Assembly: GCA_001910725.1 (NCBI GenBank)
Contig: MJGA01000010.1
Location: forward strand, 186,001-250,000
DNA length: 64,000 nucleotides
Reading direction: 5' to 3'
From: Phanerodontia chrysosporium
Lineage: Eukaryota; Basidiomycota; Agaricomycetes; Polyporales; Phanerochaetaceae
The notes beneath the pieces were generated by a model. It was not told the DNA's origin and ran no database searches. It was given only the letters and a program-made list of their open reading frames with translations. The position numbers and the translations under genes were made by a program. The first letter of the stretch is position 1; each line of letters opens with the position of its first letter. Below, in pieces: positions 22,866-34,475 of this stretch.

Positions 22866-23905
22866 ATGGATGCAGATTTCCCAGTTCGCGTCCGTCTCCT
22901 GGAGCATCCTACAGGTACACCACGTTTGCCACTAGGTATCTGCGCTCAGCTCTTACCGTTCTCGCAGACGAAGAGATTGAGGAAGCGACGGCGGTCGCTG
23001 TTCGCTCGTTTCCCTGGGGTACGTATGACTCTCAATTCCTGATACCGTCTTGAGCTGAGCTCTCGCTACAGACAACATAGCAATCTCCATGACCGGCAAT
23101 AAACCTGAACTGTTTTCTCATATTTACCGCATGCAGTTCGGTGCAGCTCGTGTCGCTGGTCGGACGTACGTCGTTTCGCCCCAAGATTCGGACAAGATCC
23201 TCGCGGCTGGCTTGTGGTTTGGGCCAGGCACAACCATGATGAATACGTGCGTGCCGCGACGAGTCTAACGCGATGATCTGACGTTAAGAATTAGTGAGGA
23301 ACAAAGAGCCGCCGGGTATAACCAGTTCCTCGATATGCTAGATGAGACTACTAGGCATTGGTGGACGTTTGAGGTAGGTACATTCCGAATGTCACAGTCA
23401 ATAGATGATGGTGATTCCTATTCGTCCAGTATCGAGAGGCATTGAAGGCGGTAGACGCGGCATACGGCAAAGAAGTACTCGCATTCTTTCCCGCAGCGCA
23501 CCTCTATCTGACAGGCGCGTCCTAGGGCATCCTACCTAGCTGGTATGCAAATCTCATTGCAACCGACCCTGAACATCAAGGGAAGGGTTACGGTACCCTG
23601 TTGGTGCAAGCAGGCATCAGATCTGTATGGTCGGCCTAGCTACCGTGTGTTCTGGGTTCTGACATTTCTGTTACAGGCGAAGGAGGACAATACATTTGCA
23701 GCCCTTGGGACATCATCTCAGAAGCTCGTGAGTTCACTTCCGAGAGCGAAACCCGCACCTACTGAAATCTCCTAAGGCCGATTGGTATAAACACTTGGGC
23801 TTCAAGCAGTAGACGGAGATGGTCATCGACGGCCCCAAGACGACTCCGCAGGTCAAGTTTTGGGCGACCTGGCTTCGCTGCGACGATCCGGAGAACCATA
23901 TCTAA
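22866..23905 (+). pseudogene. GNAT-family N-acetyltransferase relic
   Basis: The open segments read as a GNAT acetyltransferase: start MDADFPVRVRLLEHP, DEEIEEATAVAVRSFPW, RMQFGAARVAGRTYVV, the acetyl-CoA-binding motif A region WYANLIATDPEHQGKGYGTL (QGKGYG corresponds to Q/R-x-x-G-x-G/A), and a C-terminal WYKHLGF. Introns lie between these segments. Two TAG stops fall inside otherwise continuous coding frame: at 23523-23525, just before motif A, and at 23810-23812, after WYKHLGFKQ. The frame continues beyond both, to TAA at 23903-23905 (VKFWATWLR). No short intron can remove either stop. I therefore call it a pseudogene; sequence error would require two substitutions. Confidence 0.65.
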
Positions 23906-25144
23906 ATCTTCGTATAATTGACCAATCGCTGTGAATTGATATGAAAAGTTGCTTACCCCCGAAGTCCAGTCATCAGCAGAGTGTCGCCAGGTCCAGGTGA
24001 GTACACGCTCTGACGCGTCACTCGATATTACCCTAGCGTGAGTCGCGTCGAAGTCTGCGTGTTGGTGCGTACCACGCAACCCGTTGTGGTCAGCACTACT
24101 GACTATGCTCAGTGTCGCCTGCGAACGCGTAGCTTCAGGTCGTCCCTTGGTCCGATGATTGAGCCTGACGTGACAGCGTTCCCAGGAAGATTACAGAAAA
24201 TGATTGCGCTTCTTCAAGCTGGAGAATCAAATTCATCACCGGGGTCGCTTAGCGCGAATGCGGGGACCGGGGTGGTTGAGGAAGGTGAGAACAGTCACGG
24301 TGTTCGTTCCGACGGGTCCTGCTATTGCGTGTTCGAGGGAGACGGCGAGCTTCGCAGCTCGTATTTATGGCCGCACAAAACGTACTAGCTGATCCAGCCT
24401 GCAGCTAAGGTTCAGTAGTGACGAAGCTGTGCAAGATGGTCCGTCGGGGCCAGCTTGTCTCGGAACCTGCATGCGGGTTTCGCACTCGATCCGGATTGTT
24501 TATCGCGATGTGCCGGGCACGAGGCCGCCGCGGAGTACGCACAGCACAGTACGCACCCTGCATCTGCTCTTCTCGGTATCGCATCTCATCTGCGCGTTCC
24601 GCAGGTTCCGTCTCCTTAGGTCAAGCCACCGAGGGGGATGATGTACACGAGGCCGGCGATGACTAGCAGCGAGAAACCGGGAGCATAACTATTGTCATCT
24701 GACGACCTATACTCCAAGTAGTACACCCGGAGGGGGAGCGCGAACACGACTGTTCAACGTTGTGTGCTTGTCTGCTGTCTGGAATGGGGCTTGTATTGTC
24801 TCATGCGTGACGGATATGGCGGAAGTCGTCGCTCGTCGCGCACCGCCCTGCGAGCGACGTTCCAGCATGTTTTCTAACGTCTCGCTTAGTCGTGGTGATT
24901 CGGCAGAGATAAACTAGTTCCTCGGCGAGATGCCTCGATTAGCATATGTGGGCAGCTTTGCCTTTGTCGGGCCACGCGCCAACGACGAGTGATAGGGCCG
25001 CCTAAATTCTTAGCGCAGGCACATAAGAACTTGGTTCAACACCACCACGAGGCCGTGTTTGCTCACGACCGCCACGACCTTGCTTCTCTTTCTTTCTGTC
25101 ACGACCACCGCAGCCGACGCACGTCGAGCTCTGCGACGACGACA
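23906..25144. other. Intergenic region
   Basis: About 1.2 kb without a supported gene. Short open frames at 24038-24666 have no motif. The right end is the promoter of the ABC transporter gene, with leader sequence up to the ATG at 25145. Confidence 0.4.
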
Positions 25145-28100
25145 ATGGCTACGATGATGGCCAGCCCAGTGGCGGCGGCCGAACTGCACTTACCAACGTC
25201 TCCGACGCAGACGACGCTCTTCCTCTTGCGAGTACTCTCGCCGGCCCTGCTGCTCATATCCGCGCTCTCTATCATCACAACCCGCCCACCACAACCCAAG
25301 TCGCCCTCTCCGATCACGTCCGTCGTTGTCGCCGCTCGTACGCCTCGGCGGGCCCTCATTCTATCTCTTCTTTCTCTTTCTGCTCTCACTTTCCTTCTCG
25401 ATGGTCTTACGTTTGTTGTATATGCTGTCTTCACAAAGTCCTGGCCAAAATGGACAGGCATCGAGGTCGCCTCAGTTGAGGGTCTCACCGCCTTTGCGGG
25501 TTTGGCCGCTCTCGGGACCTGGAAGGATATCCATGGCGTCGAAGTTTGGCTGATGAAGCGTGTCAAGGTTGGAGTCACCTGGGCTCTCCTATTGGACATC
25601 GCACAGGTCGTTCTACTTGGCCTGACTGTCAGGAGTGAGTGGTACGCGATTTAGCCGCAGACACGTTCGTGCTGACACGCAGGGCAGAACCATTCACGAT
25701 TCGCGCACTCGCGCACCTCGTATTCCCTGCCTTCCGCGTGCTCCTTGAGGTCCCGCTACTCGCTGGGCTCGCGAAGCCCCGTGTGTCGTACCTCCCGGTG
25801 CAGAACGGTGGCGACGAGGAAGCCCCTACCTCCAGCAGCTTCCTGCTCCCGGCGGAGCACGGTGCCGCTCCCTCCACTGGTCTCTCGCCTCTTGCTGCCG
25901 ATGCTAGCAAGTACGGCACCTTTAGGACGTCTCGCTCTGCTCTCACCACCGCGTCGAGCCCGACGACCAGGGCGCCAACTCCCGCACCTTCGCATATCCG
26001 GGTGCCTCGAGGCAAGCAGAGCAGCGCCAAGGGTGCGGAGAAGGAGGAAATCGCGCTTGACCCGTCCTGGGGAGAGCTTATGCGCCGCTTCGTCCACATC
26101 GCACCCTACCTGTGGCCCTCGAAGAGCCGATCTCTCCAATTGCTCGCTGTATGTGCTACTTCCACGCGGAGGTCACCGATTTTGACGTTTTCCCGCAGGT
26201 TGTTTGTATTATAATTGTTATCATAGGCCGGTTCGTCAACTTCTTCGTCCCAATGACGTTCGCCGAGATCGTCCGCATCTTCGAGACTGGATCCAAGGCA
26301 TCCGTCTGGCCCTACCTCTTCACCTACGTGGGACTACGGCTCCTCCAGTCTTCCGGTGGACTGGCCGCGCTGCGCGATGTACGTGATTCTTTCCCTCTGG
26401 CCGTGAAACATTGTCTTACGACGAAATGCAGACGCTGTGGGCTCCAGTCATGCAGTACTCCGATCGCGAGATGTCTCTGTTGTCGTTCAACCACTTGCTC
26501 AACCTTTCCTTCTCCTTCCACACGCACCGCAAGACCGGCGAGGTGCTTCGCATCCTCGATCGGGGCGCCGCCATCAACCACACATTCGAGCTCTTGTTGT
26601 TCAATATCATTCCAACGTTTGTCGATATTTTCGTTGCTCTTGTTACTTTCGTCGTGTACTTCGAATGGACTCTTTCTGTTGTCATTTTCTTTGTTTTCAC
26701 TGCATACGGTGAGTGGCCACTGCACGCATGTACCATGGAGCGCGTACTCATCGTTTCGATCCACAGTCGCCGCAAGTGTCGTCATGACGAGGTGGCGAAC
26801 CAGGCTGCGGAGGCAAATGAACGACCGCGATGTCGTAAGTGATGTCATACCTTGTGAGCTGCACTCTATCTCACTCTCTTCCACAGATCACTCGCGGTAT
26901 TCATACCGATTGCCTCTTGAACTACGAGACCGTCAAGTACTTCAATGGCGAGCAGCATGAAAGTGAGCGCTACGCTGACGCCATCAGGCAGTACCAGGCC
27001 GTCGAATACAAGGTCTTGGGTATGTCGTCGACTGTGTTATGTTGGCCATGCGACTTATCGTTCACGCAGTGTCCCTTAACATGCTTAACCTGGTCCAGAA
27101 CTTCATCATCGTAAGTTTTTCGCAACCTGCAGCGATCATTAAAATTCATCTTGCAACAGACTCTCGGCCTGCTTGTTGGTTCCATGATAGTTGCGCTTCG
27201 CGTTGTCAATGGCCAGTCCGAGACCTCGGATTTCGTCTTCTTCGTGACGTATCTCGCACAGGTAAGTTGCTGCGCAAGAAGCTGAAAGGATCTTTGACTC
27301 AGTTTGCGTAGCTCTACGGTCCGCTGAACATGCTCGGCTACATCTACCGCTCGGTTAACCAGTCTCTGGTTGACACTGAGAAGCTCCTCAAGCTGCTCCA
27401 CGAGCCCACCGACATCGTCGACAGACCTGATGCCGATGATCTCATCGTCGAGGACGGCGAAATCGAGTTCGGTGGGTAGTAGTCTTAACTTTAGCATCGC
27501 CGGTGCTGATAGATTGTCTCACAGACAATGTCACCTTCTCCTATGATGGTCGCACCACCGCGCTGAATGGTGTCTCATTCAAGGTCCCAAAGCGCTCTAC
27601 CGTCGCCCTTGTCGGAGAGTCAGGCTCTGGCAAGTCGACGATTCTGCGTCTGCTCTACCGCTTCTACGACCTCAAGGACGGCGAAGGACGGATTCTCATC
27701 GACGGCAAGGACATTCGCGACGTCACCCAGGCGAGTCTGCGCAAATCCATCGGCGTCGTTCCGCAGGATCCCGTCTTGTTCAACGCCTCAATCGGCTACA
27801 ACATCGGGTATGGCAAGTTTGGCGCGTCGGCGGAAGAGATCGAGGCCGCAGCGAGGGCGGCTCAGATGCACGACCGCATCATGAGCTTCCCTGACGGCTA
27901 CGATACCAAGGTGGGCGAACGTGGGATTCGCTTGAGCGGTGGCGAAAAGCAACGTGTTGCTATCGCCCGGACCCTCCTCAAGAACCCGCCCATCCTTTTG
28001 CTCGATGAGGCAACCAGGTACGCGGCATTACGTGCGTATCTACGGTTCGTGGACTGACCGACTGCGCAGCGCGTTGGATACGTCGACTGAGAAGGACATC

Positions 28101-29325
28101 CAGAAGGCCCTGCAACATCTCATGGAGGGCCGCTCATCCCTGTCTATCGCGCATAGGCTTTCTGTACGTAATTTTGAGGCAGGTTGCTCTGATTCCCTGG
28201 ACGCTAATGAAAACTTTCTCAGACTATTCGATCAGCTGACTTGTAAGTTTTTGCGCCATCAGACTTCTACATTCCCCGTATCTAATGCCGTTCTTCGCAG
28301 GATCCTCGTCCTCAAGGATGGGCAGATCGTCGAGCAGGGTGCTTTCACTGACTTGGTCGCCAAGGGCGGCATCTTTGCGTCGATGTGGGCCGATCAAGTG
28401 TCGAATGAGGACGGGTCGTCTTCTCTGCAACCGAAGGAGCCTGCGACCGGTTACGCTGTGGAAGATACTGAGCCTACCCAGGACGAACCCGAAGAAGTTG
28501 CGGTGCTTTCAGCGGAGCCAGAGGCCGCTGAGCCTGATGTTCAACCTGTGGAAATCCCACCTACCGGCGACGTCCTCGTACCGGAACCACCGGTCGAGGG
28601 AGAGGCTAGTGCAGCATTGGAGGACACGGAAAGCGAGCCAAAGCCCGCGCAAGAGGGCACAGCCCGGTCGCGTTCCCGATCTCCGGCTCTGCTATCGATC
28701 TCTCTGAGGACGGACACTCTGGCAACGTGTTTGCCTCTTCTCCCGAGAACAGCGTCGCGTTCCCCACGGGTGGTGATGGGGCGGCGTCTGCAGCGTTTGC
28801 CTTCCCGAGCTCTGAGAACCCGTCCACGCCAAACTCGCCGGCCCTGAGCGGCACGTCGTCCGCGCCCGGGGTCACGTTCCAGAACATGCCGTCGCCCGAC
28901 CGCTCTGGCACGCCCGACGAGGGGGCGAACACGAATAACGAGGGCAAGCGACGGCGGACGCTGTCGACGCAGGGCGTGCAGCGCCTCGCCCGGCGGATCT
29001 CGATCTCGGGGAAACGCCAGGGGTCGAGCAGCTCGATCCCCGCCGCGATCCTCAACAGCCCGGCGGCGATTCTCAACAGCTTCAAGCGCGAGAGCAGCAA
29101 CCTCGCGCGCGATTCGTCGAAGGACAGTCGTGATCCTGCGAAGCCCAAGGACGACTCGAAGGACAACCTGAACGCCGCGAGGACGGCTCGCTCGTCGCGA
29201 CGGCGGAAGGCAGTCTGCGGGACAGCCCCCGGCCGAGCGTGGACAGCGAGGGTGCGCAGGACAAGAAGAAGAAGGATAAGAAGAAGACCAAGGAAAAGAA
29301 GAGGAAGAGCATGGGTCCGGCGTGA
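25145..29325 (+). CDS. Half-size ABC transporter, HMT1/ABCB6 type
   Basis: A membrane-anchored ATP-driven exporter resembling vacuolar HMT1, which carries phytochelatin or heavy-metal conjugates; the substrate here is inferred. The start is [16 protein letters not shown] at 25145. An N-terminal hydrophobic extension of about five helices ([17 protein letters not shown] and on) precedes the six-helix domain ([65 protein letters not shown]). The ATPase has Walker [10 protein letters not shown] (27613-27639), [16 protein letters not shown], the signature LSGGEKQR, Walker B ILLLDEAT and the switch AHRLS, with about ten introns. A long acidic then Ser/Lys-rich tail follows, ending [14 protein letters not shown]. 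In the tail, single-base losses seem to lie near 28645-28670 and 29170-29182; if they are real, the protein ends earlier. Confidence 0.88.
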
Positions 29326-29855
29326 GGCAGTTGACAGATGGCCTCGCTCTGGGCTCTGCACACTCAGGGTTTTCGGTATTCCATTCTCCATCTCCATCAT
29401 CTCATCTGCATACCCATGCATGCAAAGATTGCAGCCCTCGATTTCGCACCTGCACCGTTTGATGACTTGCTTATGACCACTCCTCTGTCTGCTCTTATAG
29501 TGTAGTAATACCAGCTCTGCATTTTCTTGTGTACATGGATAGCTCTCTCTCAGTGTTTCGGAATACGATCGTGTTTGTCGGTTTACTGCTCAGTGGCTAC
29601 ACGCGATGAGCACGTTCCCGAGGGCGGCCCCTGCGAAGGAGCTGCGGCGGTGCAACCAAACAATTGGACGGAGGCCGCGTGATTGTCTCGGCCCCAGATT
29701 CGTCCGGATATTGGTCTCGAAGTGGAGATTCGTGACAAATTCGCTGGCGCCGGCGGAGTCGCTGCGGGACCGACGTGTGCCCCAAAAGGAAGGCGCCCAC
29801 GGCCCAGGCCGCCGCCGTAAGTTTGCGAGCGCGGAGTCTGAAAAGAGTTAGGGCG
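29326..29855. other. Intergenic region
   Basis: 3' flank of the ABC transporter gene and upstream promoter of the RRM gene. No other feature is seen. Confidence 0.4.
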
Positions 29856-29864
29856 TATAAAAGG
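29856..29864 (+). promoter_or_regulatory. TATA box of the RRM gene
   Basis: TATAAAAGG lies 142 bp before the ATG at 29998 and is followed by a C/T-rich leader, fitting a strongly expressed gene. Confidence 0.6.
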
Positions 29865-29997
29865 CAGGGGCAGCGTCTCGTCTTGCTCCCCAACCCCTCT
29901 CGCACTCCCCTCATCTCGTTGTGCCTCGTTCCGGTTCCGGTTTCCGTTTCCAAGTTATCAAAGGGTCCCCAGGTCTTCCTATTGTATTATCACCATC

Positions 29998-30810
29998 ATG
30001 TCTGCAAAGGTCTACGTTGGGTCAGTTTCGTCGTAACCCCGTCTCGAGAACAAACGGTCCTCCCCTGGTCCCCTACCACAAGGGTCTGGCGGGAGGTCGC
30101 CCGTGGCTGATCGTGTTTCTTGTCCCGTAGCAACTTGTCGTGGAATACAACCGATGATTCCCTCCGCACAGTCAGTTTCGGGTCGTGCTCGTGCTCCGTG
30201 TTCGCGTCTGATGTCTCCCTGCGCTCGTGTTCTGCGAATGCGTTGTGTTTTTCCAGGCTTTCTCCAACTATGGCCAGATCCTCGATGTCAGTCTCCTGTC
30301 CCTGCCCCGCAGCCTCGTGCTCGTAGCAATTTTCGAAGAGAATGTTCCCCTGACCTCGTCTTTTCTAACAGTCGATCGTGATGCGCGATCGCGACACTGG
30401 TCGCTCCCGCGGCTTCGGCTTCGTCACCTTCAGCTCCTCCGGCGAGGCCCAGACTGCTATTGCCTCCCTGAACGACCAAGAGCTTGACGGTCGTCGCATC
30501 CGCGTCAACCTCGCCAACGCCCGCGGCTCCGGCGGCGGAGGTGGAGGCTACTCCTCTGGCGGTGGTGTGTTATGCGCTTTGGCCGAGTAATGACTTTGAC
30601 CAACCAACGTTTCCACACAGGCTACGGCGGTGCCCCCAGCGGCGGCTACCAGCAGGGTGGCTACGGCGGCGGAGGCAGCTACGGCGGTGGTGAGTAATCT
30701 ACTTCACGATGTTTCCCAACTTGCGTCTCATCATTCCATCAGGCTACCAGCAGGGTGGTTACCAGCAGGGCGGCTACGGCGGTGGCTACGGCGGCCAGGG
30801 CGGCTACTAA
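29998..30810 (+). CDS. Glycine-rich RNA-binding protein (single RRM)
   Basis: Binds RNA through one RRM, likely in stress- or cold-linked RNA metabolism, as for plant and fungal glycine-rich proteins. Exon 1 is tiny (MSAKVYVG) and is completed after the first intron by [12 protein letters not shown], together forming RNP2. Further exons give [10 protein letters not shown] and [20 protein letters not shown], which holds RNP1 (RGFGFVTF). [17 protein letters not shown] closes the domain near residue 85. The C-terminal part is Gly/Tyr/Gln repeats ([10 protein letters not shown] and variants) split by two introns at Gly codons, ending at 30810. The length is about 150 residues. A further GTACGT right after the stop suggests an intron in the 3' UTR. 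The gene appears intact. Confidence 0.9.
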
Positions 30811-31600
30811 GGTACGTTGATATCGTTCAGCCATGATGCTCGCTGCTCACGACATCAGCAGCGCATCGTCTCTCGCTACCCCTAATCGTTGCCGCGGTCG
30901 TCTTTCCATTTCTCCTTCCTCACTATCTATTCCTCGCTTTCAAGTTCCTTGCTGCAGCACCCGCTCATCCACGACTGTCCTTACTGTTCGTTGTCGTCGT
31001 CGTCACTACTTGCACTCGTCGCGTCCGTCTCCCCTACCGGCCTGTACTTGTACGATTACTCCTCAGTGTATCTCTCCCTTCCCCCGTTACCCCTCTCGTC
31101 GCATTTCCTTCCGTCCGTCTCCATAGTTGTGGGTGGGTGTGCCCTTAGTACTGCCTCGTTCGTCTGCTTCCCATGTACTACCATCGATCGCTGCACACGG
31201 TGTATACGGCTTGATATTGATCTTCGTCTTTGCGCACAAATCTCGTGTGACTTGGTGTGAACGACATGACTATTGGTTTTTGGCTCGTCGTCGTTGTCCA
31301 GGTTGTTGGCGGCTGCTCGCGTGCATCACGGTCGATGTCTCAGGAACGTCTCCCTCGTCCAGATCACATTAGCAGGCACAGTACTCTTCTTCATCACACC
31401 TCTTTCATCAGCGTCGACAAATGCAGCGAGGAATTGTGCGCAAAGTCGCGCATATATTCATCTGGCCTGTCTGCGCGAGTGAAGGCCAGCAGCCCCAACA
31501 CAGTGCGTCGCCACTGCGTGCCTCCGACCTACCACCACTGCTTACCTACAGGAAGTATCTGTGACTACATATTTACGCAAACTGCAGTTGCTCACATGCT
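30811..31600. other. 3' UTR and intergenic region
   Basis: Pyrimidine-rich sequence follows the RRM gene, with open frames lacking coding character. It probably contains a long, possibly spliced 3' UTR. No other gene is supported. Confidence 0.35.
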
Positions 31601-31851
31601 ATGAAAGCGCACTGCAATCGTCGCCGTCAAATCTTCGAGACGGTGCGCGAGGATGGCGCCCCTCAAGATCTTCGCCCTGTTGGTGTCCCTTGGGACAACT
31701 TCCAGGACTGCGCCCCTGCTTGGACCCGCCCCTCCACGCTGGCTCAACCATCGTACGGAACCTTCAGAAAATGACCGTCGCGACAGGAGACGACCTGGCG
31801 ATGCTGTGGAGCTCGAAGTGCCGCGCGTACTGGCGGCGACTTAAGATCTAG
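31601..31851 (+). other. Possible small gene, broken frame
   Basis: From the ATG at 31601 a 56-codon frame starts MKAHCNRRRQIFETVRED and contains VGVPWDNFQDCAPAWTRP, a Trp/Cys-containing segment that looks protein-like. It stops at an A-run near 31770. The frame shifted by one base then reads MTVATGDDLAMLWSSK and YWRRLKI to 31851. With one base lost in the A-run, a single frame of about 83 codons would result. I recognise no family and the call is weak. Confidence 0.25.
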
Positions 31852-32020
31852 GGGTGCGAGCTGTGTCCCCGTAGGTGTGTCGTCCGTGTCGTTGTGAAGT
31901 CTACTCACGATCCCAATGTCGTCCTAGACTGTCAGTGCGCGATGAAGACACGGTTGTGTTGTTGAAAACTGTGAAGGTAGGCCTTCGCACACATAAGTCT
32001 TCAAAGGAGGTTTAGATACG

Positions 32021-32885
32021 ATGCCCGGCCGAGTTGCAGATATGTCAGGCAAGTCAGGTGCGGAGTTCTCCTCGTCGAGGGATGGCGATGGAGTGAACGT
32101 TTTCACAGGTCCGGAAAAGATCGTCAAAGTGGCATACCAGCCTCTGGCGCGTCGAAGGCTCAAAGGGGGATGCGCTGTGTCACCTTTGTAGACTTATGCT
32201 TTGTGCACGTCGAGCCCACTTACGAGTACCGGGCAGCCTATAGAGGCTCGCAAAACTCCACGACCAGAGCACTCTTCGCAACACATCACCCATCCCGACC
32301 CTCTCGCTGAATATAGGAAGCGGTCTATCTCAAGCTACGTCACTCAAGACAAGGTCCTCGCACTCCGGCGCGTCCTGAAACCCGGCGAAGTCGCCAAGTT
32401 TATCCGCTTCAAGAACTACGTCGGCTTCCACTGCTTCCCCGTGTACCCCGGCAGGCCCCTCGCAAGCAGGGACGACACCATCGAACGGGTCTCGACGATG
32501 CTCTGGGAGACCCTGCCGCCGAACCGCAAGCGGTTCTGGCTCGAGAAGGCCGAGCACGCGGACGGCTACGAGAGCGACGGCGACGGCTATGATGGGACGA
32601 CGTGCACGAGCGCGGCGAGGCCGCGATTCTACGAGGCGATCGTGCTCGCGGACACGGCGCGCGTGCATCTTCGTGCACGAGCCCGTGCCCGACAAGCCGC
32701 GCTGCGCCGCACTCCATGAGCTCGTGCATGAGCAACTTCGCGACGGCTGCGGGGACGAGGCCGTGCGCCTGTGGGACGCGCTTCCGGAGGATGAGCGCGA
32801 GTCCTGTCTGCAGTGCACGCTGCAGTACTTCGACTTCACGATTGATGCGACCGACATCGAGGATGCTCCGGGCACTCTGGCTTGA
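32021..32885 (+). CDS. Hypothetical protein with HMG-like segment
   Basis: Not a recognised family. The start at 32021 (MPGRVADMSGKSGAEFSSSR) runs to KGGCA. A 58-nt intron (GTGTCA to GGGCAG) joins in frame to PIEARKTPRPEHSS. The central part (VAKFIRFKNYVGFHCFPVYP, then RVSTMLWETLPPNRKRFWLE) has the spacing of a diverged HMG box of the mating-type/Ste11 kind, with S-x-x-L-W, L-P-P-x-x-K and F-W in the expected order. An acidic segment follows. Near 32665 the frame must shift by one base to continue as IFVHEPVPDKPRCAALHELV and WDALPEDERESCLQCT to the stop at 32885. DNA binding is only a hypothesis. Confidence 0.45.
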
Positions 32886-33389
32886 AGCTGGCTGTTCAAG
32901 GTTGCCTTTTCGCCGGAAGAGCCCAGCGACACTTCGAACCTCTTGCACCAAGTCACTCATCCAGGAGGCCAAAACTGCTAGACGTCATTTCTGGCGGAGA
33001 GTTCTCGTCATGGAAGGTTGGAGCTTGAACCCAGTGCATAATGATCGTTTGCATGGCTCATACAGTATACAAATGTAATGGGGAATTTTGAGATAAGATC
33101 GGCTGCCTGCACAATCCCAGATAAGATAATGACGTCGTATGCATGTCGTAACACTCAGAGCCAACATCGTCTTCGAAGTTCTTTCATATAGCTTAGCACG
33201 CAGAGACAGAGCACACTTTGCGTAACTACACCGAGATTTTTAGCTCAGATCCTCCGCAGACTCCCTCCAACCGCGGGCATCGTTGGGCGTTTGTGATCGC
33301 CTTCGTGGCGTCAGATCAGCGCCCTCGCTTCGGTCATTATACCGCTGGCTTCTCAGTGTGCTTGCTCGTGGCTCTCAGGACTCCTTCCC
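32886..33389. other. Intergenic region
   Basis: I see no gene. The AT content rises toward the retrotransposon fragment that begins near 33390. Confidence 0.35.
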
Positions 33390-34475
33390 CATCTCCGTCA
33401 CTCACACTCCGGCCATACCTCCGGTCGTTCTACTCCTTCTGTTGCCAATCGTATTGTTGACCACCTTGCTTCCTCTGCGCACTGGTGGTCTCCTCCACCT
33501 CCTGCCCTCCCAATCCCCACTTTCTTCATGAATGATTTTACCCTATTCTCTCCTACTGACGGTTATATTGAAACAGATCTCACCCAGTATCTCGACCGCG
33601 CCTCTGCGCTTACCACCGCTTCTGATCCCACCACCCGCCCTTCCACTCTGCTATGTGCGTCGATGTATGATGGCCACTGCCCTCCTGATCACCCGTACAC
33701 ACGCGCATCCTCGGCCTACTCTGCGCTCGTCCAGTTGTACGCCCGCTCGTCTCAGCTTGACACGGCATATACCGTTGCCATGCGCTTTGGCACGTCAACC
33801 CCGTGGTGTCAGTTTCACTGCGAGAGCATTGAGACTGCTCATCATGTTTTTGTTGCGTGCCCGACTTTTCAAGCGCTACGGGACGATGCGCGGGAGACTG
33901 TGTGCAAGGCCACGTCCGAGCTGCTTGACGCGGCTGAAACCCCTCTCCGTATCACGGGGGTGGTCCTTCGCACTGCTCGGTCTCTCTTTGCGGACTCTGG
34001 CGACGTTTGGCCCCAATACTCCTCGCGATACTATCTTGGTATCGTCCCGCGTGTTGTTATCGCAGACAGCCGGCATCCTACTACTGATGTCCTTCGTCTC
34101 GAAACACGGGTTGCTCACTTGTGGCACACTGCATGCATCCGCCTCGCAGGGCGTATCTGGGGTCAGTACAAGCGCTTGACCCGGTCACCCACACCTTCCT
34201 CAGCTGCAATTCCGTTTGACTATACTCTACCTGCTCATCTTGAGCATTTCCTTCACTGACCGCAGCCCTAGGTTTTCGACCTCTTTTTTTTCTTCGGCTA
34301 TTCTTCTTCTTCATTCTGCTTCTTTTGTTCTTTGTTGGCTGACGAGGCTCCGTCTGGATGTCCTGAGCTTATGTAAGCGTAGTCAGCTCAATCTATCTCG
34401 TTCTCGTTCGCTTGAGGTTCAGATTGTTTGCCTTCATCTTCCACGCTCTGTTCAGCAGTGCTTCAGAAATACTTA
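33390..34475 (+). mobile_element. 3' end of a LINE-like (non-LTR) retrotransposon
   Basis: A continuous frame reads HTSGRSTPSVANRIVDHLA, then SSAHWWSPPPPALPIP and MNDFTLFSPTDGYIETDL to a stop at 34259. The first segment resembles the end of the RNase H domain of fungal Tad1-type LINEs. Further on, WCQFHCESIETAHHVFVACP is a Cys/His pattern (C-x3-C-x5-HH-x5-C) like the zinc-binding motif after reverse transcriptase in such elements. No endonuclease or polymerase is upstream, so the copy is 5'-truncated. A T-rich 3' UTR follows to about 34475. The exact ends and a target duplication were not determined. Confidence 0.65.

Noticed and set aside
25145..29325. Mitochondrial ATM1-type exporter as identity of the ABC gene
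   Set aside because: The extra N-terminal block of about five hydrophobic helices and the lack of a basic presequence fit HMT1/ABCB6-type transporters better.
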